Below, piece after piece: positions 1 through 9,234 of a stretch of DNA of 64,000 nt (position 1 is its first letter; every line of letters begins with the position of its first letter). The notes beneath the pieces were generated by a model, which was given only the letters and a program-made list of their open reading frames with translations, ran no database searches and was not told the origin of the DNA. Origin of the DNA: Aromatoleum toluclasticum ATCC 700605 (GTDB lineage Bacteria > Pseudomonadota > Gammaproteobacteria > Burkholderiales > Rhodocyclaceae); the NCBI RefSeq assembly GCF_000378245.1, contig NZ_KB899509.1, forward strand, positions 47,463 through 111,462, in the 5' to 3' direction. The position numbers and the translations under genes were made by a program.

Positions 1-110
1 CAGGCCGGTGCGCCGACCATGCCGGTGCCAACGCCTTCGTCTTCCTTCGAGAAGGCGCCGACGTTGCGGGGATTCTCGTAGTGATCGAGGACTTTTTCAC
101 TGTATGCCAT
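1..110 (-). CDS. iscU: Iron-sulfur cluster scaffold IscU (N-terminal part only)
   Basis: The first 36 residues are present and the rest lies left of the window. The start reads MAYSEKVLDHYENPRNVGAF, the typical IscU N-terminus, and the fragment ends in GTGMVGAPA, just where the first cluster-ligand cysteine (GAPACGD in the family) would follow. IscU is the cytoplasmic scaffold on which IscS-derived sulfur and iron form [2Fe-2S] clusters. It lies 24 bp downstream of iscS on the same strand, so the two are almost certainly co-transcribed from the iscR promoter. Confidence 0.93.
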   Translation of the reverse strand, partial: MAYSEKVLDHYENPRNVGAFSKEDEGVGTGMVGAPA

Positions 111-134
111 TATCGTTCTCCTGTCTCGGGATGC

Positions 135-1346
135 TCAGTGGGCTGCCCACTGCACGGTATTCAGATCGACGCCTTCCTGCACCATTTCCCACAGCGGCGA
201 CAGTTCGCGCAGCTTGCCGATCTTCTTGTGCATGAGGTCGATGGTGTAGTCGATTTCCTCTTCGGTCGTGAAGCGGCCGATCGAGAAACGGATCGAGCTA
301 TGGGCGAGTTCGTCGTTGCGCCCGAGCGCGCGCAGCACGTAGGACGGCTCCAGGCTCGCCGACGTACAGGCCGAACCGCTCGATACCGCGATGTCCTTGA
401 CTGCCATGATCATCGATTCGCCTTCGACATAGGCGAAGGAAATGTTGAGGTTGTGCGGCACGCGCTGCTCGAGATCGCCGTTCACATAGGTCGCATCGAT
501 GTCCTGCAGGCCCTTGAGCAGACGGTCGCGCAGCATGCGGACGCGTTCGTTCTCGACCTTCATCTCCTCGCGCGCGATGCGGAAGGCTTCACCCATGCCG
601 ACGATCTGGTGCGTCGCGAGGGTGCCCGAACGCAGGCCGCGTTCATGACCGCCGCCGTGCATCTGTGCCTCGAGGCGCGCACGCGGCTTGCGGCGCACGT
701 ACAGCGCGCCGATACCCTTCGGGCCGTAGGTCTTGTGCGCGGAGAAGGACATCAGATCGACCTTCAGCTTCTGCAGGTCGATATCGACCTTACCCGTCGC
801 CTGCGCGGCATCGACGTGGAAAGTGATGCCCTTTTCGCGGCAGATCTCGCCGATCTCGGCGATCGGCTGGATCACGCCGACCTCGTTATTCACGAACATC
901 ACCGACACGAGGACCGTGTCCGGGCGTAGCGCGTCGCGGAACGCGGCCAGATCGATCAGGCCGTTCTCCTGCACGTCGAGATAGGTTGCCTCGAAGCCCT
1001 GACGCTCGAGTTCGCGGAAGGTGTCGAGCACGGCCTTGTGCTCGGTCTTGACCGTGATGATGTGCTTGCCCTTGCCCTTGTAGAACTGCGCGGCCCCCTT
1101 GATCGCAAGGTTGTTCGACTCGGTCGCGCCTGAAGTCCACACGATTTCCTTGGGATCGGCATTCACCAGCGCCGCGACCTGCTCGCGCGCATCCTCGACC
1201 GCCTTCTCGGCTTCCCAGCCGTAGGCGTGCGAGCGGCTCGCCGGGTTGCCGAAATGCTCGGTGAGCCACGGGATCATCGCCTGCGCGACGCGCGGATCGA
1301 CCGGCGTGGTAGCGGAATAGTCCAGGTAAATCGGAAACTTCAGCAT
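135..1346 (-). CDS. iscS: Cysteine desulfurase IscS
   Basis: 403 residues, against 404 in E. coli. This pyridoxal-phosphate enzyme converts L-cysteine to alanine and passes persulfide sulfur to IscU and other acceptors such as TusA and ThiI. The PLP lysine lies in FSAHK (Lys205) and the active-site loop [13 protein letters not shown] carries the persulfide cysteine (Cys327). The C-terminal tail ending in TVQWAAH resembles the E. coli tail that contacts IscU. I chose the ATG at 1344-1346 ([17 protein letters not shown]) because GGAGGAG lies just upstream and the reading frame further upstream overlaps the preceding desulfurase gene. It is the second of two desulfurases in the isc operon, 17 bp after its paralogue. 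Confidence 0.97.
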   Translation of the reverse strand: MLKFPIYLDYSATTPVDPRVAQAMIPWLTEHFGNPASRSHAYGWEAEKAVEDAREQVAALVNADPKEIVWTSGATESNNLAIKGAAQFYKGKGKHIITVKTEHKAVLDTFRELERQGFEATYLDVQENGLIDLAAFRDALRPDTVLVSVMFVNNEVGVIQPIAEIGEICREKGITFHVDAAQATGKVDIDLQKLKVDLMSFSAHKTYGPKGIGALYVRRKPRARLEAQMHGGGHERGLRSGTLATHQIVGMGEAFRIAREEMKVENERVRMLRDRLLKGLQDIDATYVNGDLEQRVPHNLNISFAYVEGESMIMAVKDIAVSSGSACTSASLEPSYVLRALGRNDELAHSSIRFSIGRFTTEEEIDYTIDLMHKKIGKLRELSPLWEMVQEGVDLNTVQWAAH

Positions 1347-1363
1347 CGGTACTCCTCCGTCGC

Positions 1364-2515
1364 TCATTGAACCGCCACGGCGGTCAGATTGTTCAATTCG
1401 CTCATCTGCTGCTCGAGGCAGGCCAGAAAATCGACTACATGCTTTTCCTGCGTATCGCGCCCCAGGCTGACGCGCACCGCACCGCGCGCCGTCTCGCGCT
1501 CGACGCCCATCGCCAGCAGGGTGTGCGACGGTTCCGGATTCGCGCTCGAACACGCCGACCCGCTCGCACACGCAAACCCTGCGCGATCGAGCCGCGCCAC
1601 CAGGGTCTCGCCATCCACGCCTTCGGCGGCGAAGAACACGGTATTCGGCAGGCGCGGCACACCGGCCGAGAAAATCCGCATGCCGTGCGCTGCCAGCCCC
1701 GCTTCCAGCGTATCCCGCAGGCCGCACAAGCGTGCATTTTCTCCGGACACACGGGCCGCTGCCAACTCGCACGCGACGCCGAAGCCGACGATCGCGGCGA
1801 CATTCTCCGTACCGGAGCGCAGACCGCGCTCCTGCCCGCCACCGGCGAGCAGCGGCGCCAACTCCAGCCGCTTGTCCACGATCAGGGCACCCGCCCCCAG
1901 CGGACCGCCAATCTTGTGCGCCGACAGCGTCATCGCATTGACGCCCAGCGCACGGAAATCGACACCGATCTTGCCCAGCGCCTGCACCGCGTCGGTATGA
2001 AACCAGGCACCGGCTTCCTTCGCCTCGCGGGCGAGCGTCGCGACGTCCTGCAGCACGCCCGTCTCGTTGTTGGCGAGCATCACCGACACGAGCACCGGTT
2101 TCGCCGCCAGCACGGCCAGCCAGTCGGTGCGCTTGACCAGCCCCGCACGATCGACGGCGATTTCACGCACTGTCCAGTCGGCGCGCCGCAGCTGTTTCGC
2201 CGGTTCGCGCACGCAGGGATGCTCGATCGCGCTGATCGCGATCAGCCCCGGCTTCATCAGGCCCGCCGCACCCTTCACGAACAGGTTGTTCGCCTCGGTG
2301 CCGCCGCTAGTGAAAACCACTTCGGTCGCGTGGGCGCCGACTGCCGCAGCAACCCTCGCACGCGCCTCGTCTACCGCAGCACGCGCCTGCCGCCCGTATT
2401 CGTGCCGGCTCGACGCATTGCCGAAGCGGCTGCCGAGCCACGGCAGCATCGCCTCACGCACCGCCGGCTCAAGCGGCGCAGTGGAGTTCCAGTCGAGATA
2501 GACGGGGGCGAACAC
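1364..2515 (-). CDS. Second cysteine desulfurase (IscS/NifS-like) in the isc operon
   Basis: 383-residue class-V PLP aminotransferase between iscR and iscS. It has the desulfurase signatures: STAPLEP and [11 protein letters not shown] near the N-terminus, [10 protein letters not shown] for cofactor contacts, the PLP lysine in SAHK (Lys201) and a catalytic cysteine in [15 protein letters not shown] (Cys322). It therefore looks active rather than decayed. It is about twenty residues shorter than IscS and lacks the IscS C-terminal extension that contacts IscU, so it may serve another acceptor; that is inference. The ATG at 2515 is 15 bp after iscR, which argues for co-transcription and IscR control. 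NifS and IscS2 are possible names but cannot be chosen from sequence alone. Confidence 0.9.
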   Translation of the reverse strand: MFAPVYLDWNSTAPLEPAVREAMLPWLGSRFGNASSRHEYGRQARAAVDEARARVAAAVGAHATEVVFTSGGTEANNLFVKGAAGLMKPGLIAISAIEHPCVREPAKQLRRADWTVREIAVDRAGLVKRTDWLAVLAAKPVLVSVMLANNETGVLQDVATLAREAKEAGAWFHTDAVQALGKIGVDFRALGVNAMTLSAHKIGGPLGAGALIVDKRLELAPLLAGGGQERGLRSGTENVAAIVGFGVACELAAARVSGENARLCGLRDTLEAGLAAHGMRIFSAGVPRLPNTVFFAAEGVDGETLVARLDRAGFACASGSACSSANPEPSHTLLAMGVERETARGAVRVSLGRDTQEKHVVDFLACLEQQMSELNNLTAVAVQ

Positions 2516-2530
2516 GCTGGCACCGTTCCG

Positions 2531-3013
2531 TCAGGCCGCCGCAGCCTCGCGCATCGCGACCATCGCGCGCCGGCGCACGTCCTTGAGGACGCTCATGTCC
2601 GGATCGGGCTTGATCTCGCGATGGACCAGCGCATTCAGCGTCACCGAGTCGAGATACTCGTACATGCGCTTGTTGAGGTTGGCCCACAGGTCGTGGGTCA
2701 GGCAGCGATGTTCATCCTGACAGTTCTGCTTGCCGCCGCACTGAGTCGCATCGAGCGGCTCGTCCACCGCGACGATGATGTCGGCAACGGTGATGCGTCC
2801 CATGTCGCGCGCCAGCCGGTAGCCTCCGCCGGGACCACGCACGCTGGTCACCAGCTTGTGGCGGCGCAGCTTGCCGAACAACTGCTCGAGATACGACAGG
2901 GAGATCTTCTGCCGGTCGGCGATGCCGGCCAGCGTCACCGGCCCTTCGGCTTGGCGCGATGCCAGATCGATCATCGCGGTGACTGCAAAACGTCCTTTGG
3001 TGGTCAGTCTCAT
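2531..3013 (-). CDS. iscR: Rrf2-family Fe-S regulator IscR
   Basis: 160 residues. The N-terminal winged helix-turn-helix (MRLTTKGRFAVTAMIDLA, then YLEQLFGKLRRHKLV and the wing RGPGGGYRL) is typical of Rrf2 proteins. The [2Fe-2S] ligands of E. coli IscR are conserved at identical positions: Cys92, Cys98, Cys104 and His107. In its holo form IscR represses its own operon; in its apo form it controls other genes. It is the first gene of the leftward isc operon, and an IscR type-1-like operator overlaps the -35 region of its promoter at 3082-3106, so negative feedback is expected. SD GGAG lies upstream of the ATG. Confidence 0.97.
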   Translation of the reverse strand: MRLTTKGRFAVTAMIDLASRQAEGPVTLAGIADRQKISLSYLEQLFGKLRRHKLVTSVRGPGGGYRLARDMGRITVADIIVAVDEPLDATQCGGKQNCQDEHRCLTHDLWANLNKRMYEYLDSVTLNALVHREIKPDPDMSVLKDVRRRAMVAMREAAAA

Positions 3014-3073
3014 GTCGGAGCTCCTTCTGTCGCGGAGATTCTCGCCCGGGGGAATACCCGAACGTTTCGCTCA

Positions 3074-3102
3074 ACTATACGGAGCCCGACAAAATCAGTC
3101 AA
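3074..3102 (-). promoter_or_regulatory. Sigma-70 promoter of the isc operon
   Basis: On the minus strand: -35 TTGACT (3097-3102), 17-bp spacer, -10 TATAGT (3074-3079). The predicted transcription start is about 55 bp upstream of the iscR ATG. The -35 box lies inside the candidate IscR site. Confidence 0.75.
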
Positions 3103-3106
3103 CTAA
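3082..3106 (-). promoter_or_regulatory. Candidate IscR type-1 binding site
   Basis: The minus-strand core AGTTGACTGATTTTGTCGGG fits the E. coli type-1 consensus ATASYYGACTRWWWYAGTCRRSTAT at 20 of 25 positions by eye; most mismatches are in the right flank. It covers the -35 element, as expected for a repressor site. The match is seen directly; binding is inferred. Confidence 0.65.
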
Positions 3107-3117
3107 TCGGATGTCAC

Positions 3118-3885
3118 TCAATCAACCATCTTCGATAGGCGCTCTGCGTCGAATTCGTCGCTCTTCTCGATCGCTATGTCGAGGCTGAATCCGGCCTTCT
3201 CCAGACGCTCCACCAGCATCTGGATGCGACGGTCGGTCTCGACCGCGTGATCGAGCAGCCCGTGCAGGGCCTTGGTCAGCGGGTCGTCCATCTGCTTCGT
3301 CACGCCATAGGCGGAGAAGCCCATCTGCTCGGCCTTCTGCTCGCGCGCACGGTCCCGCGCATTATCCCGGTCCGGCTCGATGACGCGGGCCGGGTTGCCG
3401 ACCGCGGTGGCCCCGACCGGCACCGGCTTGACGACCACCGCGTTGGAGCCGACCCGTGCGCCGTCACCGACCGTGAAACCGCCGAGCACTTTGGCACCGG
3501 CGCCGATCACGACCCCATTGCCCAGCGTCGGATGGCGTTTCGTCCCGCGATACAGCGAAGTCCCCCCGAGCGTCACACCCTGATAGATCGTGCAGTCGTC
3601 CCCGATCTCGGCCGTCTCGCCAATGACGACGCCCATGCCGTGGTCGATGAAGACACGCCGGCCTATCGTCGCCCCCGGATGGATCTCGATGCCGGTGAGG
3701 AAACGGCCGACGTGGCTGACGAACCGCCCTACCCAATAGAAGCCGCGCTTCCACGCGCCGTGCGCGAAGCGGTGCAGGAACAGCGCATGCACGCCGGGAT
3801 AACAGGTCAGCACTTCCCAGGTCGAGCGGGCGGCGGGGTCGCGTTCGCGAACGCTGGCCAGATCTTCGCGCAGACGTCTGAACAT
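3118..3885 (-). CDS. cysE: Serine O-acetyltransferase CysE
   Basis: 255 residues. It transfers acetyl from acetyl-CoA to serine, giving O-acetylserine, the precursor on which sulfide is fixed to make cysteine. Hexapeptide-repeat left-handed beta-helix segments run through the middle ([50 protein letters not shown]), with the catalytic His-Asp region in FIDHGMG. The N-terminal helical part is short, as in the small CysE form common in bacteria outside the enterics, and a charged tail of roughly 70 residues follows the helix. The ATG at 3883-3885 has GGAG upstream. The position between trmJ and iscR places cysteine synthesis beside the desulfurases that use it. Confidence 0.94.
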   Translation of the reverse strand: MFRRLREDLASVRERDPAARSTWEVLTCYPGVHALFLHRFAHGAWKRGFYWVGRFVSHVGRFLTGIEIHPGATIGRRVFIDHGMGVVIGETAEIGDDCTIYQGVTLGGTSLYRGTKRHPTLGNGVVIGAGAKVLGGFTVGDGARVGSNAVVVKPVPVGATAVGNPARVIEPDRDNARDRAREQKAEQMGFSAYGVTKQMDDPLTKALHGLLDHAVETDRRIQMLVERLEKAGFSLDIAIEKSDEFDAERLSKMVD

Positions 3886-3928
3886 GAGTGGTTTGCTCCG
3901 GTGTCTCGTTATTTTATTTCCGAGTATT

Positions 3929-4657
3929 TTACTCAGCTTTGCGCTCAAGCGCACTAATGATGCCGCGGAGGATATTCACCTCCTCCTTCTCAAGCCTTAT
4001 GCGGCCGAACAGGCGACGCACGCGCTGCAACAGGCGCTTCGGATTTGCCGGGTTATAGAAACCGCTGACCGTCATCGCCCGTTCCAGATGACGATGGAAA
4101 CCTTCGATATCCTCGAACGCCGCCAAATCCGGGAGCGGCTCTGCGGGCGGGACAGGATCCAGCGCCGCCATGCGCAGCTCGTAACACAGCAACTGCACCG
4201 CGGCGCCGAGATTGAGCGACGAAAATGCGGGATTCGCTGGAATCGTCACAGGCGTCGAGCAGAGCCCGACCTCCTCGTTCGTGAGTCCGCTCGTTTCGTT
4301 GCCGAACACCAATGCGACCTCGCCCTTTTCGGCAAACGACACCAGCTCCGGAGCCGCCTCGCGCGCATTGCGCACGGGCACGGAGCGCTCGCGCCGCCTT
4401 GCCGTGACGGCGGCGGACAGGATCGTGCCCTCGAGCGCCTCCTCCAGCGAACCGACCACCCGTGCGGTCGCGAGGAGGTCGCCGGCACCGGAAGCACGCG
4501 CCTCCGCAACCGGATCGGGGAAAGACGCTGGCTGGACCAGCACGAGCCGACCCAGCCCCATCGTCTTCATCGCGCGCGCAGCGGCGCCGATGTTGCCGGG
4601 ATGGCTGGTACGGGAAAGTACGATGCGGACGCGGTCGAGCGCGATGGCTCCGTTCAT
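3929..4657 (-). CDS. trmJ: tRNA (cytidine/uridine-2'-O-)-methyltransferase TrmJ
   Basis: 242 residues, SPOUT-class methyltransferase that methylates the ribose at position 32 of certain tRNAs. Motifs include [17 protein letters not shown] near the N-terminus and the SAM-binding knot [15 protein letters not shown] followed by [18 protein letters not shown]. Order suhB (divergent)-trmJ-(cysE)-iscR matches E. coli and Pseudomonas. No Shine-Dalgarno is visible before the ATG: the upstream bases are AT-rich (TATTTTAAT), so the mRNA may be leaderless or nearly so. No other in-frame Met occurs in the first domain, which supports this start. Confidence 0.93.
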   Translation of the reverse strand: MNGAIALDRVRIVLSRTSHPGNIGAAARAMKTMGLGRLVLVQPASFPDPVAEARASGAGDLLATARVVGSLEEALEGTILSAAVTARRRERSVPVRNAREAAPELVSFAEKGEVALVFGNETSGLTNEEVGLCSTPVTIPANPAFSSLNLGAAVQLLCYELRMAALDPVPPAEPLPDLAAFEDIEGFHRHLERAMTVSGFYNPANPKRLLQRVRRLFGRIRLEKEEVNILRGIISALERKAE

Positions 4658-4735
4658 ATTAAAATACTTCGTTTTATTGGAATTCTTTCGAGCGGGACGC
4701 TCTCCGGGCCCCCGACTCCAGCGAGACCGACGCGC

Positions 4736-5542
4736 ATGAACCCCACCCTGAACATCGCAGTGAAAGCCGCCCGCCGCGCGGGCTCCATCATCAATCGCGC
4801 CTCACTGCAGCTGGACCAGGTTTCGGTCCAGGCCAAGTCCCCGAACGATTTCGTCACCGAGGTCGATCAGGCCGCCGAGGCCGCCATCATCGAGGTTCTG
4901 CGCGAAGCATACCCGGAGCACGGCATTCTAGCAGAGGAGTCCGGCGCCTCCGCGGAGTCCTCCGACAGCGAATACCAGTGGATCATCGACCCGATCGACG
5001 GCACGACGAACTTCATCCACGGCTTTCCCCAGTACGCGATCTCGATCGCGCTGGCCAAAAACGGCGTGCTCGAACAGGGCGTCGTCTACGACGTGACGCG
5101 CAACGAATTGTTCACCGCCAGCAAGGGCCGCGGCGCCTTCCTCAATGACCGGCGCATGCGTGTTTCCAAGCGCATCCGCCTGAACGAATCGCTGATCGGC
5201 ACGGGCTTTCCGTTCCGCGAGTTCGACCATGTCGACGCCTACCTGGCAATGTTCAAGGACCTGACGCAGAAGACCGCCGGTATCCGCCGCCCCGGCGCCG
5301 CCTCGCTCGATCTCGCCTACGTGGCCTGCGGGCGCCTCGACGGCTTCTGGGAGATGGGCCTGCAACCCTGGGACATGGCCGCCGGCGCACTGCTGATCCA
5401 GGAGGCGGGCGGTCTGGTGAGCGACCTCGCCGGCGAAGGCACCTACATGGAAACCGGCAATGTCGTCGCCGGCAGCCCCAAGATCTTCGGGCAGATCCTG
5501 CCCATCATCCAGGCCCACTGCACCGCAGCGCTGCGCGCCTGA
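4736..5542 (+). CDS. suhB: Inositol-1-monophosphatase SuhB
   Basis: 268 residues. Metal-dependent phosphatase of the inositol monophosphatase family; in E. coli SuhB also joins the NusA-containing rRNA antitermination complex. Metal-binding motifs are in place: EESG (Glu67-Glu68), DPIDGTTNF (residues 85-93) and [15 protein letters not shown] near the C-terminus. The ATG at 4736 is supported by alignment of [19 protein letters not shown] with family N-termini; the longer open frame upstream lies antisense to trmJ. It diverges from trmJ across a 78-bp AT-rich gap. Confidence 0.95.
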   Translation: MNPTLNIAVKAARRAGSIINRASLQLDQVSVQAKSPNDFVTEVDQAAEAAIIEVLREAYPEHGILAEESGASAESSDSEYQWIIDPIDGTTNFIHGFPQYAISIALAKNGVLEQGVVYDVTRNELFTASKGRGAFLNDRRMRVSKRIRLNESLIGTGFPFREFDHVDAYLAMFKDLTQKTAGIRRPGAASLDLAYVACGRLDGFWEMGLQPWDMAAGALLIQEAGGLVSDLAGEGTYMETGNVVAGSPKIFGQILPIIQAHCTAALRA

Positions 5543-5666
5543 GCGGGCCCAGGCGGACCGGGCAATCCGGTCCGCATTCGCGGGCTGTCAACGCCACACC
5601 GGGCGAACTCGGTACGATGCACGCACAGCCGGTACGTCCCCCCATCTCCCCCACTCTCGGACGCCC

Positions 5667-7568
5667 ATGAATCCCGCCATCGAATCCTTTGCCCAGCTCG
5701 AGCTGAGCCCTCCGATCCTCGAAGCCCTCGCCGGCATCGGATATGAAACGCCCTCCCCGATCCAGGCAGCCTGCATCCCGCTCCTCCTCGCGGGGCACGA
5801 CCTGCTGGGCGAGGCCCAGACCGGCACCGGCAAGACGGCGGCCTTCGCGCTGCCGCTGCTCGACCGCCTCGACCTCTCCGCCCGCAAGCCGCAAATCCTC
5901 GTGCTCACCCCGACCCGCGAACTCGCGATCCAGGTCGCGGAAGCCTTCCAGCGCTATGCGAAGAACCTGCCCGGCTTCCACGTGCTGCCGATCTACGGCG
6001 GCCAGAGCATGGTCGTGCAGCTGCGCCAGCTGAGCCGCGGCGCGCATGTCGTCGTGGGCACCCCGGGACGCGTGATGGACCACCTCGAACGCGCGAGCCT
6101 CAACCTCGACGGCCTCAAGACGCTGGTGCTCGACGAGGCCGACGAGATGCTGCGCATGGGCTTCATCGACGACGTCGAATGGATCCTCGAGCACGTCCCG
6201 GCCGAACGGCAGACCGCGCTGTTCTCCGCGACGATGCCGGACGCCATCCGGCGAGTGGCCCACCGCTACCTGCGCGAGCCGCGCGAAGTGAAGATCAAGA
6301 CCGCCACGACCACCGTGACGACGATCCGCCAGCGCTTCTGCCAGATCGCCGTCGCGCACAAGCTCGACGCCCTCACGCGCATCCTCGAGGTCGAGGAAGA
6401 GTTCGACGCCGCGATCGTCTTCGTGCGCACCAAGACCGCTACCGTCGAGCTCGCCGAGAAGCTCGAGGCGCGCGGCTATGCAGCTGCCGCACTGAACGGC
6501 GACATGACCCAGCAGCTGCGCGAACGCGTCATCGAACAACTCAAGGGCGGCAGCCTCGATATCGTCGTCGCGACCGACGTCGCCGCACGCGGCCTTGACG
6601 TGCCCCGCATCAGCCACGTCATCAACTACGACATCCCCTACGACACCGAGGCCTATGTTCACCGCATCGGCCGCACGGGTCGCGCAGGCCGTACCGGTAG
6701 CGCCATCCTCTTCGTCGCGCCGCGCGAGATGCGCATGCTGAAGGTGATCGAACGGGCGACGCGCCAGCCGATCGAGCCGCTGCAACTGCCGTCACGCGAA
6801 GCCGTCGCCGACAAGCGCGTGACCGCCTTCCGCCAACAGGTGGCAACCGTGCTCGAATCCGAAGACCTCGACTTCTTTCGCGAGGTCGTCGCCGGCATGG
6901 AAGGCAGCCACGACGCCGACATCCACGACATTGCCGCCGCCCTTGCCTTCCTCGCACAGCGCGAACGCCCCCTGCAATTGCCGCGGAGCGCCGGCCCGGA
7001 CATCGCCGCCGCTCAATCCGCCCCGCGCGCGGAGCGCCCCCCGCGCGAGAACCGCGACGCCATCCTCGAGCGCCGCCGCGATTTCGCCGACGGACGACTG
7101 CAGCGCTACCGCATCGAGGTCGGCCGCAACCAGCAGGCGACCCCCAAGGACATCGTCGGCGCGATCGCGAACGAAGCCGGCATCGAAAGCCGCTTCATCG
7201 GCCAGATCAACCTGTACGAGGATTACAGCACGGTCGAACTGCCGGGCGACCTGCCTCACGACGTCCTGGACATCCTGCGTCGCGTGCGTGTGCGACAGCG
7301 CCAGCTGAACATCCGCCCGCTGGACCACGAAGAGGCACAGCGCGACGCCGCACGCCCCCGCCCCGGCCCGGGGCCGCGTTTCGGCGCGAAGCCCGCTCCC
7401 CGCAGCGAGGACGCACCCCGCAAGCCCTTCGCGAAACCGTGGGACAAGCCCGCCGGCAAGCCGGGCGGAGATCGCCCGCACGGAGGCAAGCCCTTCCACT
7501 CCGACCGTCGCGATACGCCGGCCACCGGCTTCAAACCGGGAAAGAAGAAGCCCCAGCGCGATCACTGA
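5667..7568 (+). CDS. deaD: DEAD-box ATP-dependent RNA helicase DeaD/CsdA
   Basis: 633 residues, close to E. coli DeaD (629). It unwinds structured RNA and assists ribosome assembly, mRNA turnover and cold growth. In order: Q motif with F8 and PSPIQ (29-33), Walker A AQTGTGKT (50-57), PTREL, TPGRVMDHL, VLDEADEML, SAT, then the second RecA domain with TDVAARGLDVP and HRIGRTGRAGRTG. A DbpA-type RNA-binding domain follows (RYRIEVGRNQQATPKDIVGAIANEAG), then a basic glycine-, proline- and lysine-rich tail ending GKKKPQRDH. DeaD rather than RhlE or DbpA because of the length and the RNA-binding domain plus basic tail. ATG at 5667; the upstream in-frame stretch overlaps suhB. Confidence 0.94.
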   Translation: MNPAIESFAQLELSPPILEALAGIGYETPSPIQAACIPLLLAGHDLLGEAQTGTGKTAAFALPLLDRLDLSARKPQILVLTPTRELAIQVAEAFQRYAKNLPGFHVLPIYGGQSMVVQLRQLSRGAHVVVGTPGRVMDHLERASLNLDGLKTLVLDEADEMLRMGFIDDVEWILEHVPAERQTALFSATMPDAIRRVAHRYLREPREVKIKTATTTVTTIRQRFCQIAVAHKLDALTRILEVEEEFDAAIVFVRTKTATVELAEKLEARGYAAAALNGDMTQQLRERVIEQLKGGSLDIVVATDVAARGLDVPRISHVINYDIPYDTEAYVHRIGRTGRAGRTGSAILFVAPREMRMLKVIERATRQPIEPLQLPSREAVADKRVTAFRQQVATVLESEDLDFFREVVAGMEGSHDADIHDIAAALAFLAQRERPLQLPRSAGPDIAAAQSAPRAERPPRENRDAILERRRDFADGRLQRYRIEVGRNQQATPKDIVGAIANEAGIESRFIGQINLYEDYSTVELPGDLPHDVLDILRRVRVRQRQLNIRPLDHEEAQRDAARPRPGPGPRFGAKPAPRSEDAPRKPFAKPWDKPAGKPGGDRPHGGKPFHSDRRDTPATGFKPGKKKPQRDH

Positions 7569-7588
7569 AAACAGGATTGCAGAGGCAG

Positions 7589-7616
7589 TTGACACCGCCA
7601 GATTACGACCTATAAT
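7589..7616 (+). promoter_or_regulatory. Promoter of the tRNA Gly-Cys-Gly cluster
   Basis: TTGACA (7589-7594), 16-bp spacer, TATAAT (7611-7616). Both hexamers are perfect consensus; the first tRNA begins 11 bp after the -10 box. Confidence 0.85.
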
Positions 7617-7627
7617 GGCGGTCTTTC

Positions 7628-7703
7628 GCGGGAATAGCTCAGTTGGTAGAGCGCAACCTTGCCAAGGTTGAGGTCGCGAGTTCGAGACTCGTTTCCCGCT
7701 CCA
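7628..7703 (+). tRNA. tRNA-Gly (GCC), first copy
   Basis: 76 nt with encoded CCA. Acceptor GCGGGAA pairs with TTCCCGC, the anticodon loop has TTGCCAA (anticodon GCC), and the T arm has GTTCGAG. It is identical to the copy at 7855-7930. Confidence 0.97.
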
Positions 7704-7771
7704 AATTCTCGGAAAGGCTCCGTAAAGCCTTTCCACCCGATAGAGGCGTATCGGGGTCAGGGCAGACAAAC

Positions 7772-7845
7772 GGCGCGATAGCAAAGCGGTTATGCACCGG
7801 ATTGCAAATCCGTGTAGGTCGGTTCGACTCCGGCTCGCGCCTCCA
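7772..7845 (+). tRNA. tRNA-Cys (GCA)
   Basis: 74 nt with encoded CCA. Acceptor GGCGCGA pairs with TCGCGCC, discriminator base T, anticodon stem-loop CCGGATTGCAAATCCG with anticodon GCA. It lies between two identical tRNA-Gly genes. Confidence 0.97.
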
Positions 7846-7854
7846 GAAGTACAC

Positions 7855-7930
7855 GCGGGAATAGCTCAGTTGGTAGAGCGCAACCTTGCCAAGGTTGAGG
7901 TCGCGAGTTCGAGACTCGTTTCCCGCTCCA
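7855..7930 (+). tRNA. tRNA-Gly (GCC), second copy
   Basis: 76 nt with encoded CCA, base-for-base the same as the copy at 7628-7703. It is the last gene of the cluster; a terminator follows within 10 bp. Confidence 0.97.
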
Positions 7931-7939
7931 GTATTTGAC

Positions 7940-7971
7940 AAAGGGAAGGTGCCGGCGCACCTTCCCTTTTT
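7940..7971 (+). terminator. Intrinsic terminator of the tRNA cluster
   Basis: A 13-bp stem (AAAGGGAAGGTGC with GCACCTTCCCTTT) around a 4-nt loop CGGC, ending in TTTTT. Confidence 0.9.
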
Positions 7972-7992
7972 GTCTTTCTGTCGCCTATTTTC

Positions 7993-9207
7993 ATGTCCCG
8001 CTCCCGGCTGCCCGCCCCGTCCGATCTGCCAGGCATTGAGCTGCCGCACAATGCTGTGCTTCCCGACTATCGCAACGGCGGCCTGTTCGGGCTGATCCGC
8101 AATGTGCGGGCTTATCTCGACGGCCACCCCTGGCACGCACCCGGGCCGTCCGCCCCCCCAGCCCCCGACGCCACCCCGCGCAAGCTCGTCTTCATCCTCA
8201 TCGACGGCCTCGGCGACATGTTCCTGCAGCGCACCGGCGCCGAGGGAACCCTGCTCGCCCACCGGACGGGCCGCCTCACCTCCGTGTTCCCGAGCACCAC
8301 CGCAAGCGCCGTCACGACGACGATGACGGGCCTCCCGCCGGCCCGCCATGGCCTGACGGGGTGGTTCATCCACGATCGGCGCTTCGGCGGCGTCATCGCA
8401 CCGCTGCCGGCCATCCAGCGCGGAGGCGCGCCCTTGAGGGGGCCGCTGGCCGTGCCCCGGCTCTTTGCCTATCGCACGCTCTTCCAGCGCTGCAAACGCC
8501 CTGCGGTCTTCATTTCGCCCCGCGACCTGGCATCCTCGCCCTACTCGCGCCGTCACAGCCGCGGAGCCAGCACCGTGGGCTACAAGGGCCTGCAAGGAAT
8601 GATCGATGCGATCGCCGCGACGATCGGGGCAAGCGGAAGCCATCCGATCCTCGTGCATGCCTACTATCCGACCTTCGACGGTCTCAGTCACGCTTATGGC
8701 TGCAACTCGAAGGAGGTGCACACTCACTTCGAGCGCATCGACGCCGCCTTCGGGCAGCTCCTCGAACGACTGCGCGGAAGCGGGACCGACATCGTCCTCA
8801 CCGCCGATCACGGCTTCATCGACTCGCCGCCGGAACGCGTGATCGATCTCGACGCCCTGCCCGGACTGCAAACGCTGCTGGCAGCCCCGCTGTTCGGCGA
8901 ACGGCGTACTGCCTTCTGCGCCGTGCGCCGCGGAGCAGAGCGGGATTTCGAGCGGATGGCACGCGAATGCCTGACGGGAAAGGCCGCCGTGACGCGGTCG
9001 GAAGATCTGATCGGCCTCGGTGTCTTTGGCCCGGGCAAGCCCCATCGGCGCCTGCAGGAGCGTGTCGGGACTCATGTACTGCTGATGGAACCGGGCTGGA
9101 CCATTCGCGACCACGTTGCGGGCGAACAGGAACACGCGATGATCGGCGTTCACGGCGGTCTGTCGCCCGACGAAATGTGGATCCCGCTGATTCAGGCGCG
9201 CTGCTGA
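7993..9207 (+). CDS. Alkaline-phosphatase-superfamily phosphodiesterase/pyrophosphatase-like protein
   Basis: 404 residues, related to type I phosphodiesterase/nucleotide pyrophosphatase proteins. Metal-site motifs are visible: FILIDGLGDMFLQ (about residues 59-71), the nucleophile region VFPSTTASAVTTTMTGLPP with a candidate catalytic Thr, HAYYPTFDGLSHAYG and LTADHGFIDSP, and a late VHGGLSPDEMW. No signal peptide is visible, so a cytoplasmic location is likely. The substrate cannot be told from sequence. It is convergent with the DUF1178 gene; the ATG at 7993 is 22 bp after the tRNA terminator. Confidence 0.82.
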   Translation: MSRSRLPAPSDLPGIELPHNAVLPDYRNGGLFGLIRNVRAYLDGHPWHAPGPSAPPAPDATPRKLVFILIDGLGDMFLQRTGAEGTLLAHRTGRLTSVFPSTTASAVTTTMTGLPPARHGLTGWFIHDRRFGGVIAPLPAIQRGGAPLRGPLAVPRLFAYRTLFQRCKRPAVFISPRDLASSPYSRRHSRGASTVGYKGLQGMIDAIAATIGASGSHPILVHAYYPTFDGLSHAYGCNSKEVHTHFERIDAAFGQLLERLRGSGTDIVLTADHGFIDSPPERVIDLDALPGLQTLLAAPLFGERRTAFCAVRRGAERDFERMARECLTGKAAVTRSEDLIGLGVFGPGKPHRRLQERVGTHVLLMEPGWTIRDHVAGEQEHAMIGVHGGLSPDEMWIPLIQARC

Positions 9208-9234
9208 CAATCGACCGCCGCGCCGATGCAAGCT

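Noticed and set aside
1367..3106. A 579-residue open frame on the + strand across the desulfurase and iscR genes
   Set aside because: It is antisense to clearly conserved genes and has the composition of a shadow frame in high-G+C DNA. Many such frames occur throughout.
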